This document shows positions 20,907-32,340 of a DNA stretch of 64,000 nt, in pieces; the stretch's first letter is position 1, and each line of letters opens with the position of its first letter. The translations under genes and the position numbers were made by a program. Under the pieces are notes generated by a model. That model had not been told where the DNA came from, searched no databases, and worked only from the letters and a program-made list of their open reading frames with translations. The stretch comes from Craterostigma plantagineum (lineage: Eukaryota > Streptophyta > Magnoliopsida > Lamiales > Linderniaceae). Where the stretch lies: assembly GCA_027422505.1 (NCBI GenBank), contig JAPQWV010001404.1, positions 26,479 through 90,478 of the forward strand, written 5' to 3'.

Positions 20907-21942
20907 TTGAGCTGCATTTGGCACTTATACGACCTCGTGCGTGAGGCAGAAACGCGCGATCCCGCCGTCATCCGTGACCTCCATCGAGTAGTTCACGAAC
21001 ATCTCTATCCCGAGGCCCAAGAGTGGAATGAGCCTGTTGTTAAGACATCTGTAAAAGGTCGGCCAAAGAAAAGAGACTCGACGAAACGTGATCGAAGTGC
21101 TTGGGAGTACGCACTCCCAAGGGGGGACGCAGCGGAGGGCGCAGTAGTACCAGCCGTAGCAGCCAGGGTCGTAGCAGTCATGGCCGTACGTCATCTTCGT
21201 CTGCGAAGCGATCTCGTACTTCTACTACGGAGACAGGTACTTCTATCTTTCGCTCCTATATTCATACGAACATGGATGCACCTCTATATCTGGTAAAATG
21301 CTTTGTACAGGTGAATCCAACTTCTTCCACACCCGCTTGCAGTACCACGTAACATCAGTCATCCATCCGTATATAGTTAGTTATAAGGATGTGGTGGCTG
21401 ACGGCAACTGCGGATTTCGCGCTATTGCTTCCCATATTTACAATGATGAGGACGAATGGGTCACCGTAAGGAATAACGTCGCGAACGAAATCGAGGCCCA
21501 TTTGGATCTTTACTCGAATTGTACTACGGTGATTCATTGGAAATGCAAGTGGATCGTATACGCTGGGAAGGGGGGCCTTGCTTGGCAAAACCACTGGATG
21601 TTGACATCGTGCAATCAGTGGGCTGTGGCGACAATTTGGAACGTTGTAGTTACCCTCTACGGGTACGGCAATGGATCGACCATCAACATGCATTCTATCA
21701 CGATACTGCCACTGCGTGCCGTACGGACTGCCAATGGACTGAGCCGAACTATCGTCATAGCGCACCTTGGAGACGAGTACCAGCATTATATTAGACTGAA
21801 TTTATGTCCAGACTTTCCTATGCCCGTCTTGCATCCGTATTGGAATATGTATCGTGATCGTCGACTTGCTGAGTGGGAACTTAGATATCAGAATAGATTC
21901 GAACACTGGGTGCACCTCATGCGTCAGAATGGTCTATTGTAA
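20907..21942 (+). CDS. MULE-linker plus OTU cysteine protease ORF, probably broken or spliced
   Basis: The first part (20907-~21100) reads IRDLHRVVHEHLYPEAQEWN and VKGRPKKRDSTKRDRSAWEY, the KGRPKxxxSTKRxxS linker that in plant proteins joins a MULE-type transposase to an OTU domain. After two frame changes (about 21105 and 21300, either introns or frameshifts) an open frame (21298-21942, 214 residues) holds the OTU domain. It has the Cys-box DGNCGFRAI (Asp35, Cys38), VRNNVANEIEAH, and the His box EYQHYIRLNL (His163), then the family's CPDFPMPVLHPYW ending. OTU enzymes cleave ubiquitin chains; the catalytic residues are present. The transposase core is absent, and LD1 lies just upstream (ends 20784). 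This may be a MULE remnant or a domesticated fragment. Exon structure is not settled. Confidence 0.6.
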
Positions 21943-21949
21943 TTCCGTT

Positions 21950-22215
21950 TGTATTAGTATGTTTTTGTTGTCGTTATTATTTTGTAATATTAATATTGTT
22001 TGTTGATATTATTGTTTTCTTTGTTATTATTATTTTGTTAGATTAATATTATTTGTTAATAATATTTTTTTATTTTGTTGTTATTATTCTGTAATATTAA
22101 TATTATTTGTTAATATTTTTATTATTTTGTTATTATTATTTTGTTAGATTAATATTATTTGTTAATATTATTATTTTGTATTATTAATGTTATTTTGTTA
22201 TTATTATTATTCAAT
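21950..22215. repeat. AT-rich imperfect minisatellite
   Basis: Roughly 50-60 bp units built from TTATTATTTTGT(A/T)A(G/T)ATTAATATT and TTTGTTAATATT, repeated about four times with length changes. It starts directly after the stop of the OTU ORF. No coding potential. Confidence 0.7.
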
Positions 22216-22224
22216 AAAAAAAAT

Positions 22225-22500
22225 GACCCAAACCTAATTTCGGCCGGAACATGACCCGGCCGAAATTCGATTTCGGCAGACTATGGCAGACCGAAATCGT
22301 AGTTCGGTAGCCGCAGATCGGACCGAAATCGACTTTCGGTGTGAACGATCCGACCGAAACACGATTTCGGTCGGATCTGCTGCGACCGACGACCGATTTC
22401 GGTCGGCCAAGTCATGACCGAAATCTGATTTCGGTCGTGACTGACGCGACCGATATTACGTTTCGGTCGTGACTTGGCCGGCCGAAATTTCGCTTTGGCC
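22225..22500. repeat. Inverted-repeat cluster of ACCGAAATC and GATTTCGGT
   Basis: About 12 alternating copies of (G)ACCGAAAT and ATTTCGGTC(GG) in 270 bp, for example CCGAAATTCGATTTCGG near 22260, ACCGAAATCGACTTTCGGT at about 22322 and ACCGAAATCTGATTTCGGT at about 22419. Many adjacent pairs can form hairpins. It resembles the palindrome arrays of the gypsy LTRs in this window, but no LTR ends are visible, so it may be an LTR relic or the subterminal region of a MULE linked to the OTU ORF. Confidence 0.7.
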
Positions 22501-23006
22501 GTGCCGTTTTTTCGCCATATTTTCCGTCCGATCGACCGTTTCTCAGCCTAATTCGACCCGTTTTCGACAATCTATCTACGTACGAATGAATTTTACGACA
22601 ATTTTCTTACCAATCTTGACAGCTCCCCCTTCCCTTTCCCTTCCCTTGTCGTCGATCCATTGCGATTTGCAAAATTCTCTGTTTTTGTTTGATTTGGATG
22701 TGTGGTTTGAAAAGTGTTGCGTAGTAAAGTAGTTTAAATAAAAATTCTTACTTCTTATTATATTTTACCTTTTTAAATTAATTTAAATACAAAGGGGCAA
22801 AACGTCTTTTTCCAGCCCTTTAGGGGGCGGTAACAAGTAAAATGGGCGGTAAATAGTAACTCCCCCTTTTAAAAACATTGATTGGCATCCCAATAGTTGA
22901 ATCCGGAGTTGGAATTTTTTTTAATAAAAATGGCAAACATCAACCTATCTTCGCTAAAAGCGCAAGAGTTGGGTAATAAACCGAGGAAAAAGAAAAATCA
23001 GGAAAC

Positions 23007-24566
23007 ATGCCTGAGCCACGGAATACTAAAGATGAAGATCTTCGCGGCGCAATCGCCAGAGCGTCTCACGGCCTCTGTACAAAGAACCAACAACATGTCG
23101 CTGAATTTTTCAGTGTCACTCGAATTTCCGATCCTATCGATCCACAGCGGTACGTCAAAGGCTCGTACTCTGACCTCGTAAGCGGTGTGCTCAAAGTCAT
23201 CTCCATCGAACGTGGGAAGATCTCGTGTCTACAGCATGTGAAAGCTCCGATTCTGGTACTATTTTTTGTTCTGTCTATTATGTTTGATAAAATTCGATTA
23301 TCAAGGTAGATTAGAAATCTCAACTCAATGGTTTTGGTACACTGCTCTGGCTTTATTTCTAGGGTTCTTCACTGCTTGGTTGATTTGATTCTTCTCTTGA
23401 TCAGTGGTTGACTGATTTCTTCTATATTTGGGTTTTGATTATCCGATTTTTGTTTCTTTTGAGCTATATCATCATGGAGATGGAGTCTGATAACTCTGTT
23501 CTCCATGAAATTAAATATGCTTATGACTAGGTAGTTGTACCAAAATGCATATCATCGTACAGAAAAGAGACAATTTACTTGTTTATCATTTTATTTCACC
23601 TGCGCTTTCGGCTGTCTATTTTATTGTATATGATGAATGTTCAACAAAGGATTCAAGTTCATTCCCCCTCAGTAGCTTAATTCTTATACGCTGTCTCTAT
23701 TGATCATCTCTTCTAAAAGCTCAAGTTAATAAAGTACATTATTTCCATGTCTTCCCAACTTGATTGTAAATTTCACTATTTGTGAGTTTAGAATGGCTAT
23801 GGTGGAATGCATGGAGGTGCTGTGGGGTCTGTAGCTGCAAGAGTTGCAACTGCTTGTGCTCGGACAGTCGTCGCCAAAGGCAAAGATCTTTTTCTTGGCG
23901 AACTCAGCATCTCATATATTTCGGCTGCTCCACATAATGTAAGATTTCTTAGCTTTGTACCTGCCAACGGTCTGATTCAATTCTTTTTATTATGATGGTT
24001 AGCAATTGCAATACAATGACTAACATGTTTGGAAATTGTATGAATAACATTTGGAGGCGAAATAGGCTCTTTTCGACCACTGTATTAGAATATTTTTTTC
24101 TGACCCTGTAAATGCATGCATAAAACAATGGTCTGATTCAATTCTTTTTTATTATGATGGTTAGCGATTACAATACAATGACTAACATGTTTGGAAATTG
24201 TATGAATAACATTTGGAGGCGAAATAGGCTCTTTTCGACCACTGTATTAGAATATTTTTTTCTGACCCTGTAAATGCTTGCATAAAACAATGTACCCACT
24301 TCTGTTTCTGTTTTTGTTTTCAAATTGATGAAACCATTTATAAACAAGTATAGATTAGTTATCTTGTTATTTCCTGTTCTTTTTTTTTTACCCTAGAAGG
24401 ATTCGGGGCTATGATTTTGCAGGCAGAACTAATCGTCGATGGATCCGTGGTAAAGAGCGGGAGGAACATCACATTTGTTACGGTTGATTTCCGACTTAAG
24501 GAATCGAATCGATTGGCGTTCATGACTCGAGCCACGTTCTTCAATAAGCCATACTCTAGCTTGTGA
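23007..24566 (+). CDS. HotDog-fold acyl-CoA thioesterase superfamily protein, three exons
   Basis: Intact-looking host gene. Exons are 23007-23255 (83 codons), 23792-23938 (49) and 24423-24566 (47 plus stop), all joined in phase 0 at GT..AG sites (CTG|GTACTA, TTTAG|AATGGC, CATAAT|GTAAG, TTGCAG|GCAGAA), giving 179 residues. Exon 2 holds the HotDog helix motif NGYGGMHGGAVGSVAARVAT followed by LFLGELSISYISAAPHN. Exon 3 continues AELIVDGSVVKSGRNITFVT and VDFRL, then ends FFNKPYSSL. HGG is the usual substrate-binding turn of 4HBT thioesterases, which hydrolyse acyl-CoA as dimers or tetramers; the exact substrate is not readable. The start is the ATG that opens the exon 1 frame; the upstream ATG at 22897 is in another frame. 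It resembles the Arabidopsis small thioesterase superfamily proteins. Confidence 0.85.
23971..24292 (+). repeat. 160-bp tandem duplication in thioesterase intron 2
   Basis: The block starting GTCTGATTCAATTCTTTT occurs at 23971 and again at 24131 and is nearly identical to the end (TAAAACAATG). The copies differ by one T in a run and two or three substitutions, so the duplication is recent. It leaves both splice sites intact. Confidence 0.85.
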
Positions 24567-25869
24567 AGTCTCAAAGTAGTTGAATTATTGAATACCATAC
24601 TTCTTTCCTCTGATAACTAGTTAAGCTAGTACGGAGCAATTTGTCTATTATGTGTGCATTCATGGACAAAATAACCTTATTACAGTGGTTTATGTAATGA
24701 TTGATATTCCATCTATTATCATGATTACTACATATGAATTAATAATTAAACTATTACAAGAAAAAGAATGGTCCCAGGCGGATACATAGTGAACTTTCAG
24801 ATCTCAGTTAGCAGCTATGTTTCTGTGATAAACTAAACAATGTTGATTCCTGATAGTTCAACTTCGGGTAAAGCTCAGTATAATACATGGACGATATCCA
24901 TATTGTTAGATAATTTTGAGTGACAGAGGTACAATTGAGAATGGTACAGTTAGTAGTTAGTACTGTCAAACGGGCCTGCGCGCCGCGGGCTTTGACGGCC
25001 CGCCTGGCAGGCCACCGGCAGGCCCGCCAAATTTCATATATTTTTTATTAAAAATTAATATATAAATAACATAGGTCTTTTTTATATATTTTTAAGATCT
25101 AATTTTTAATTTAATCATGTTTAAGAACATAAATAAATTTTTAGTAAAGAATTTAAATTTGATTAGGACTATTCAACATAGTTTGTTCTAATGTCTTTTT
25201 TTCTTTTCAATTTTTTCCTTGTAATCTTTTGTATTTGTCTTAAAGCCATGTCTCTTCATGTCAGTCGCATTCATACTGTTTCTACGTCTATAAATAGGTT
25301 CCCGCACAACATAGGAAAGATCGATCGAATCAAGTCGCATTCATAAGCATGCTAGAATTGCATCATAAGTTCATAGTGCAAGAAAGCTCTCGGGTTTCGA
25401 GTAGTTCGCCGGATACCTACGTTAAGTCGTAGTGCTGCGATTCCGATCGTTGTAACGCGAGTGAGCACGCAAGACAGCGGCAGTGGCTTCGGCTCGGCTG
25501 GAACGCTGCGGCGCTGATCTCTCCTAGCGAGGCTTCGACACGGAGGGCTGAGGCAACGAAGGAGACGCGGCAGGTTTCTGCCGCGAGATGAACACGCGTG
25601 CGTTGCGCGCGGCGTGTCGTCGCCAGCGGCGCGGCTGTTCCGGCTCGGCCCGGGACTTCCCGCCAACGGCCTTCTCCGTCATGGCTCTCCGACGTGTTTA
25701 AACGGCTGAGCGATTTGAGTCGCGGCAGGTGCGTTAGGGCTTCACGTTCAATGCCTTAACGGGCCTTTTAATGGGCTTGGCCTGTTTGAGGCCCAATTTT
25801 TGTTTCTTTTTAAAATAACGTAATTGTCAACGTGCTCGTTACGAATGTGATTTAAGGCGCACTTGCGGG
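24567..25869. other. Intergenic; GC-rich hAT-like end at 24961-25030
   Basis: There is no gene between the thioesterase and Co2. At 24961-25030, CTGTCAAACGGGCCTGCG followed by GGCCCGCC and GGCAGGCC runs resembles the GGGCC-rich terminus of some plant hAT transposons; the partner end was not found. About 25380-25760 is markedly GC-rich with many CpG sites and could be the remains of the Co2 5' LTR or promoter region, but no TG..CA end or primer site is visible. Confidence 0.45.
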
Positions 25870-26880
25870 TTTAGGAATTTGGTTTCCGCATCATTTGTCA
25901 AGGGTCACGTCCCCCGGGTTGTATTTGTTCATACGGGTTGTTCGGGACTTATGATTCCCCCGTGTTGTAATTTACCATTTTATTAGATTAGCTTAAATAC
26001 GGACATGAGGGCCCATTTGATGGTAGATAACCCCCGGCGGTGACAAGGTGGTGGACGTTCGGTGACTTTTTGAGGCCGTTCGAGTGACCAAGGACGTTTG
26101 GCGACTTCAAGACCCGTGCGACAACCGAGTTTTTTTTGAATACGCATGTAATAGGGATAGACTAGAATTAACCCGCTTCCGTTGTCTGGTAGTTTATTTT
26201 CCTAGGGTTAGTTTATTACCTACGTGCATGTTGGTTTTTGAAGTGATATGCATGTTCAATGTGCTCTTATGTGAGAATGTTTATTCTCCCGTTTGATAAA
26301 TACTAAGTGGGTAAAGGAGTTGGATTCATGTCTTCTATTATCCTCGAGATGTCTAGCGTTGGGGAGTTTTGGGATTTGTTCCGAGTAAGTTGGCGTCGTA
26401 TATCCCGCCCCAATGTTAGCGTCTCGGGTGCGTCTTGGACGCCGCTCGTCATACCAGTCCTCCTCCCACGAAGCGTATTGGCAGCAAGGGGCGGTACATT
26501 CTGCGCGATTTGAGCATAAGTTGATAGGTCACACTTAGGCAGTTATACCTATAAGCAGGGTTAGCCGTGAGGGTCAATGACTGAGACAAAGATAGTTGAA
26601 GCTCTTATTGAATAAGTTCATGTTTGACGTGACTTCGATAGGATTAGATGAGTCAAATATTGCATTAAAGGCTGAGGCGAATCTAGTTGAGTCGGGGGCA
26701 TCAACTCCACTATGAAACTTTCAACGAGGTTTCCGAAACTCTTCTCGGGAGGATAGTGTCTTCGAGAAAAATACTGAGAGTCAAGCGAAACAAAAAGTCC
26801 TTGTTTGCGCTTGATGAATGATAAGATAAACCTAATTAGATCTTTATTTTCTGCAACTTTCCTTCTATTTACTGCGATGA
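25870..26880 (+). other. Co2 leader with blocks conserved in Co3
   Basis: Non-coding. Two blocks match the Co3 leader closely. One is ACGGGTTGTTCGGGA with CCCCCGTGTTGTA and TTTATTAGAT (25935-25990, matching 37565-37630). The other is GTTGATAGGTC.CACTTAG followed by TGACTGAGACAAAGATAGTTGA (about 26520-26600, matching 38088-38163). The surrounding sequence has diverged, so these blocks may be constrained, for example for packaging or translation. Confidence 0.65.
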
Positions 26881-26899
26881 CGAACATTATTACTATGCT

Positions 26900-27810
26900 G
26901 CTTGCAAGAAATTGTTTGGTTGGACTAGCTCCGTAACCTGACGATAGTCCTAGGTATGGAGTCGTTAACTCATGTCCTTGATTCCCCCGTACCGCAAGTC
27001 CTAGGGGCTAATGCGAGTGACGAAGACCGAGCGGCGTATGCCAAGTGGCAGATTGACGAGCCAAAGGTCAATGGCTATATACTTCTTTCCACGAGCAATG
27101 AGTTGAAGCGCACTCACTCGGAAATGGAAGTGGGCGCCATTTGCTTCATTTGAAGGAGCTTTTTTGGCGAACATTCAAGTAGTGCTCGCTATTCCCTTAT
27201 GGAGCAACTACTTCATTGCAAAATGGCTGAGGGTAGTGACGTCGGAGAGCATGTGCTCAAGATGATCGATTGGATCGCAAGGCTTGAGGCACTGGACTTT
27301 ATCATGGATAATGAGCTCCAGAACGATATGTACTTCAGTAGCTCCCACTTTCCTTCAATTTATTCATTGTGAACTTTAATCTGAACAAGACGAGATGACG
27401 TTGACTGGTTGATGAACCACTTGTCGGCGGCGCAAACTCAGATGAATAAGGTGAAAGGGAAGGAAGTTGTTCTTGTAGCGAATGCTAAGACTAGACGATC
27501 GAGTAGAAAAAAATTCGGACAAGCCCAATAAGCCCAAAAGACGAATTTCGAAAGGCAAGACCAAGAATAACGTGTTCAAAGGCGCCAAGCCGACGGACAA
27601 ATGCCTTCACTGCAATGAGCTTGGCCATTGGAAGTCCGATTGCCCAACGCTAGCCGCCTCAGGTAAAGAACTTTACGTTTTAGAAACTAATTGTTCTATG
27701 ACAGTATATTCCATTTCGTGGATCTTAGACTCGGGAGCTAGTGCTCACATCTGTGTTTCGAACAATGGTCTGGAACGAAGTAGGAAGCTGGCGACCGAGA
27801 GATCATGATC
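26900..27810 (+). pseudogene. Co2 gag and protease remnant
   Basis: Gag begins in broken frames (MESLTHVLDSPVPQVLGANA at 26956 matches Co3 Gag from about residue 32), with stops after 27150. The 27482-27808 frame contains the knuckle CLHCNELGHWKSDC (about 27604-27645) and the protease active site SWILDSGASAHIC (about 27718-27756). Compared with Co3, about 20 N-terminal residues are deleted. Confidence 0.78.
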
Positions 27811-29086
27811 AACGTAGGAAGCGGACGTAGTGTACCGGCGACCCACATTGGACCAAGAACTCTCGTTTTACCTACTAGACATAGTTCCGATTGTTTAGTT
27901 TTGCCCAAGGGGCTTAAGAATATTGTTTCTATTCCGTTTGAGCGGAAACGGTTACGAGTTCCGTTTTAGTAATAATATATGCAGTATTTATTTTGGAAAT
28001 AATAGCGTCGGAAGTGCAAGTTTACTGAACGGATTATATTAACTAGATGTCGAAGAGAAAACAAACACTATCACCAACAAACAAAAATTGGAGTCGAACT
28101 CGAGACTGCTGTGGCATCTTCGACTCGTTCACGCTGGAGAACAGAAGATTCTCGAGTTGGAGAAAACCGGCATTATAGAGCCGCTTGGCTCTGATCCCTA
28201 TCCGACTTGGGAATCTTGTATTCTTGGAAAGATGACCAAGTCGCCCTTCACAGGGACTTCTGCGAGAGCCGCAGAACTTCTCGGTTTGATCCACACGGAT
28301 GTTTGCAGACCGTTCGGGGTAGCGGCTCGCGGTAACTTCCATTATTTCGTTACCTTCACTATTGATCACTCTCGCTTCGGCAAGGTGTATCTCATGAAGC
28401 ACAAGTCTGATACTTTTGAATGGTTCAAAGAGTACAAGGCTTTGGTGGAAAATCAGACTGGAAAGAGCATCAAAGCTATTCGATCAGATAGAGGCGGCGC
28501 GTACATGAGCCATCGAGTTTGACGAGTTCTTCAAAGAGAATGGGATCATTTCATAGATGACACCGCCCGGAACACCGCAGCTGAAATTTGTGTCCGATGC
28601 AGAAATCGAACTCTGTTGGATAAGGTTCGATCTATGCTGAGCTATACAGACCTGCCCATATCGTTGTGGGGTCATGCCCTGTTGACATCGGCACACATTC
28701 TGAATAGATGTCCTACAAAGTCTGTCGATCATATTCCATATCAGATATGGACAGGGCGAAGACCGAGCTTGAATCACATTAGAGTTTGGGATTGCCCCGC
28801 ATTCGTAAAAGAAAAGCTCAAGACAGATAAAGTGGAATCGGAGTTTGTGAAAGGACGTTTTGTCGGGTATCCTGAGGTTTCCATGGGATACCAATTTTAC
28901 TTCCACGACGATCAGAGAATCGTTGTAGCCCTTCATGCCCACTTTCTTCAAGAAGAGTTCGTTCGAGAAGGTGGAGCAGGTCGTGAAGTAACTCTTGGAG
29001 AGTCGTCAGAAGCGCTTTCACAGACTCCGATTCAGATGACACTGCAGAGCAGTCCGAGACGCAACCTGAGTTGCGCAGGTCGGTAG
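27811..29086 (+). pseudogene. Co2 integrase remnant
   Basis: Includes the GAG-pre-integrase block LLWHLRLVHAGEQKILELE (28109 on), ESCILGKMTKSPFTGTS, LGLIHTDVCRPFGV (first Asp), HYFVTFTIDHSRFGKVYLM, IRSDRGGAYM (second Asp), a frameshift at about 28505-28560 and a second block with VRSMLSYTDLPISLWGHALL. The stretch around the catalytic Glu is damaged (about 28585-28615). The frame continues to the integrase-RT linker. Confidence 0.78.
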
Positions 29087-29114
29087 AGTATCTCGCCAGC
29101 CTGAGAGAAATGCG

Positions 29115-30720
29115 ATGGTCCACATCGAGCACGAGGTTGCTGCGATTGAAGGGAACGTCGTAGACGATCCCACTACCTATGACCAGGCAATCGAGAATAA
29201 AGATTCGGAGAAATGGCTTATAGCTATGCAAGCCAAAATGGATTCTATGCACGAAAACCAAGTCTGGACTCTAATAGACCATCCAGATGGTTTTAGACCC
29301 ATTAGGTGTAAATGGATCTACAAGAAAAAGATTGGATCTGAAGGATTTGTTGACACATACAAAGCTAGGCTTGTGGCGAAAGGGTACAGTCAGAAAGAGG
29401 GCATTGATTATGAGCAGACCTTTTCGCTTGTTGCTATGATGAAGTCCATTCGAACATCGATAGCTGCGCACTATGACTGTGAGATCTGGCAGATGGATGT
29501 GAAAACTGCGTTCCTAAATGGATACCTCATGGAGGAAATATATATGGAGCAATCCAAGGGTTTTACTTTGCAAGGAGATGCTCATAAAGTGTGCAAATTG
29601 AATCCATTTATGGACTCAAACAAGCTCCAGAAGCTGGAATCTTCGGTTCGATGAAGTGGTCAAGAGCCACGGATTCTTGAAGAACGAAGAAGAACCTTGC
29701 GTCTACAAGAAAAGCAGTGCGAGCAAATATCTTTCCTCGTATTGTACGTGGACGATATCCTTTTGATAGGAAATTTATATTGGAATGCTCTCGATGGTGA
29801 AAGCGTGGCTTTCGACCAAATTTTCCATGAAAGACTTGGGAGAAGCTACCTACATCTTGGGTATTCGCCTTTATAGAGATCGAGCGAATCGTATGCCAGG
29901 ACTCTCCCTGGCCCTTTACTTAGAGAAGGTCTTGCAGCGATATAATATGGACTACTCCAGGAAAGGCTTCCTGCCTATGTGACAGGGATTCACCTTTCCA
30001 AGGCTATGAGCCCTCAAAGTGAGTTGGAGCGGAAAGAGATGAATGGAATCCCCTATGCATCCGCAGTGGTAGCTTGATGCACGTGATGCTTTGCACGCGA
30101 CCTGACTTGGCGTACGCTGTGAGCGTAGTCAGTCGGTTTCGGGCTGATCCTGGTAATGAACATTGGACAGCAGTCAAGACTATCCTGAAGTACCTCAGAC
30201 GGACTAAGGATATGATGCTGGTCTTTGGTAATGGAGAATTGGAAGTGGAAGGGTATACGGATTCGAATTTCCAATCTGACGTGGACGACCGAAAATCAAC
30301 TTCAGGATTCGTCTTTACGCTCAACGGTGGAGCAGTGTCTTGGAAAGTTCCAAATAGGGCAGTACTGCAGATTCCACATGCGAAGCAGAGTATATTGTGG
30401 CCTCGGAGCCAGAAAAGGAAGGTGTTGGACGAGAAAGTTCTTGGAAGAACTTGGTGTCGTTTCTGTAGCAGATAGGCCATTGCCATTGTGGTGTGACAAT
30501 ACTGACGCTATTGCTTAGGCAAAAGAACAAAGATCTCACAGCAGGTCCAAACATATAGAAAGAAAGTACCACGTGTTACGTGGATTCTTTGAGAATGGCT
30601 ACATAGCCGTGCAGAAAATTGCGACCTCGGATAACGTGGCCGACTTGTTCACCAAGCCTCTATCACAGGCAGTGCTGGCTCGACATCTCGAAAAGATGGG
30701 TATTACATACTGCAGCGCAT
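29115..30720 (+). pseudogene. Co2 RT and RNase H remnant
   Basis: RT opens with KWLIAMQAKMDSMHENQVWT, CKWIYKKKIGSEGFVDTYKA and ARLVAKGYSQKEGIDYEQTF. It keeps IWQMDVKTAFLNGYLMEEIY, then shifts frame near 29600. The catalytic YVDDILLIG lies at about 29745-29771. RNase H follows (LCTRPDLAYAVSVVSRFRAD, DDRKSTSGFVF, WCDNTDAIA, SKHIERKYHVL in shifted frames to about 30720). At least four frame breaks are visible. Confidence 0.8.
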
Positions 30721-30743
30721 GGCATTTAGTACAAGTGGGAGAT

Positions 30744-31811
30744 TGTTAGGAATATGCCCTCGAATGCTATACGAGGATTAGATTGTATAGAGCATTAGAT
30801 TATTTATCATTCGACCTTTTGTGTAATAGGATTTTTCGTGTGTTTAATGAAAGGTATTGTTCATTTACTGGATATAAGAGTTCTTTACTTAGCATCCTGT
30901 AAAGCAATAAATGACAAATCCAAATGTGTCGAGTTGGGTCACCGTTCTCGATGGGTACGAGAGAGAAAGGAACCAATGGACTCTTAACCTCGAACATTAA
31001 AAGTCCGTAAGCCTGAGGCTCTAGTTGGGTGCTGGATATCTGATCACGGCTTATTTGTCGATGACCTATCGTGTGCCGATATCCCACTTGGAAGTGGAGG
31101 TCATGACTTGTGATACGTATCGAATCAAGGGATTGACTCGTTTCATGGACACAGACTCACGGGGTCGTACGGTCGAACATGGCTTATTACTCAAGGAGTG
31201 TAAATGACGACGACAACATTATAGTAGTCTACAGTGAACCTTAGACCGAAAGGGGCTTTGACGGAATTGACTTCGAAGTCTCGACTGTCACTGGTTCCCT
31301 TGACCCGATGTGCTGTTGCATGGGTCAGCGGGCCAGATGCGGTCTTGGTGACGATTTTCGATTGCCGAGCTTAGACCGCCGAGTAGGGATTCACAGTCTC
31401 GCAAGTAATCGAGATAAGTGTCCTATGGGGATGGCGGCGGGAAATTACGAAATCCTTTGCCAAGGTATTGAACTAATTCATGTGAGACACGGAGGGTAGT
31501 TTGGTAATTTGCCTAGTCTCCGTTTTATCATAGGATCGAGTTTAGTGAGTTTGACATAGACCATGGCTCTCACTTGATTGGGACACAACTGAAGGGTTTA
31601 TACGTGGCACTGTTATCTATAGTGAGGCTCTGGGATAAAGACTGGTCGAAATTCGCATTCGAATCGGGTTACGGTCCGGTACTGCGGATTGGCTAGGTAA
31701 CTACCGGACTCTTGAATTCCTCCCTTGCCGATTGAGTCGAACCTAGAGGTCGGGCTTAAAAAGGATCATCAACGTACACTGATAAGGAGAGAAAGTGTTT
31801 TAGGCCTTAAC
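30744..31811 (+). repeat. Co2 3' LTR, 5' part only
   Basis: Starts TGTTAGGAATATGCCCTCG after AAGTGGGAGAT. It aligns with the Co3 LTR (TGTTAGGGAGTGTGCCCTCG) at its start, at the CTCACTTGATTGGGACAC.. block (about 31565-31590) and at GACCTAGAGG..CGGGCTTAAAAA (about 31740-31762). It is cut at 31811, where Gy3 begins. The expected remaining 1 kb or so would lie right of Gy3 near 52614; I could not recognise it there. Confidence 0.75.
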
Positions 31812-32340
31812 TGTCAGGACCCGCTGTCCCAACTACCTAATTCTAACGTATCCCACGTGTCCAACGTTGCTTTAACTTAAAAGAGATGCGGAAATGCGTA
31901 CGAAATTTTTCCATTTATGTAATGGAAGTAGTCTCTATACATGACAAAAGAATAACATGAATTCCTAACTTCATGTGAATTCTAATTACACGAGATGTGT
32001 ATACATGCACAGCAAAAAAATCTCTATGCGCCCGGCCTCGCAGATCGTCATCCATGCACACACTCCCATCCCAAAGCCGCTGGAAGCGTCAAAAGATTTG
32101 CCTTGCCATCTACGTGGTCACGTACCGTGGTCGCCCGCACCTACAACACATAACGTAAGGGGTGAGCGATATGCTCAGAAAGTAGAAATCATGCATGGCG
32201 TGCACGTGATAACATCCCGCAAAGGCAATCCACGTCGATGCATCTTACGTCCTATGAATCAAACTTAATCTCTTATCTTTTATCTTAGGGCCCTTGGCAG
32301 ACTTTTACCCAGGCGTACACCGTAAAGAGCTCTATCCAAC

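Larger units (their letters stand above)
25870..31811 (+). mobile_element. Co2: decayed Ty1/copia element related to Co3
   Basis: Plus-strand copia element of the same family group as Co3. It has a non-coding leader (about 25870-26880), broken gag, protease, integrase, RT and RNase H, a polypurine tract AAGTGGGAGAT (30733-30743) and a 3' LTR from 30744. The LTR is interrupted at 31811 by Gy3. No 5' LTR or primer site was recognised, so the left boundary is set by similarity of leader blocks to Co3. Confidence 0.82.

Noticed and set aside
21950..22215. Replication origin or matrix attachment region from AT richness
   Set aside because: It is an imperfect minisatellite of TTATTATTTTG units; AT content alone is not enough.
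22800..22875. Possible MITE end (GGGGGCGGTAAC / GGGCGGTAAATAGTAAC)
   Set aside because: The two pieces are direct rather than inverted and no partner or TSD was found.
25352..25666. A 104-residue minus-strand ORF in the GC-rich patch
   Set aside because: No recognisable domain; the composition follows the local GC bias, and the patch may be a decayed LTR.
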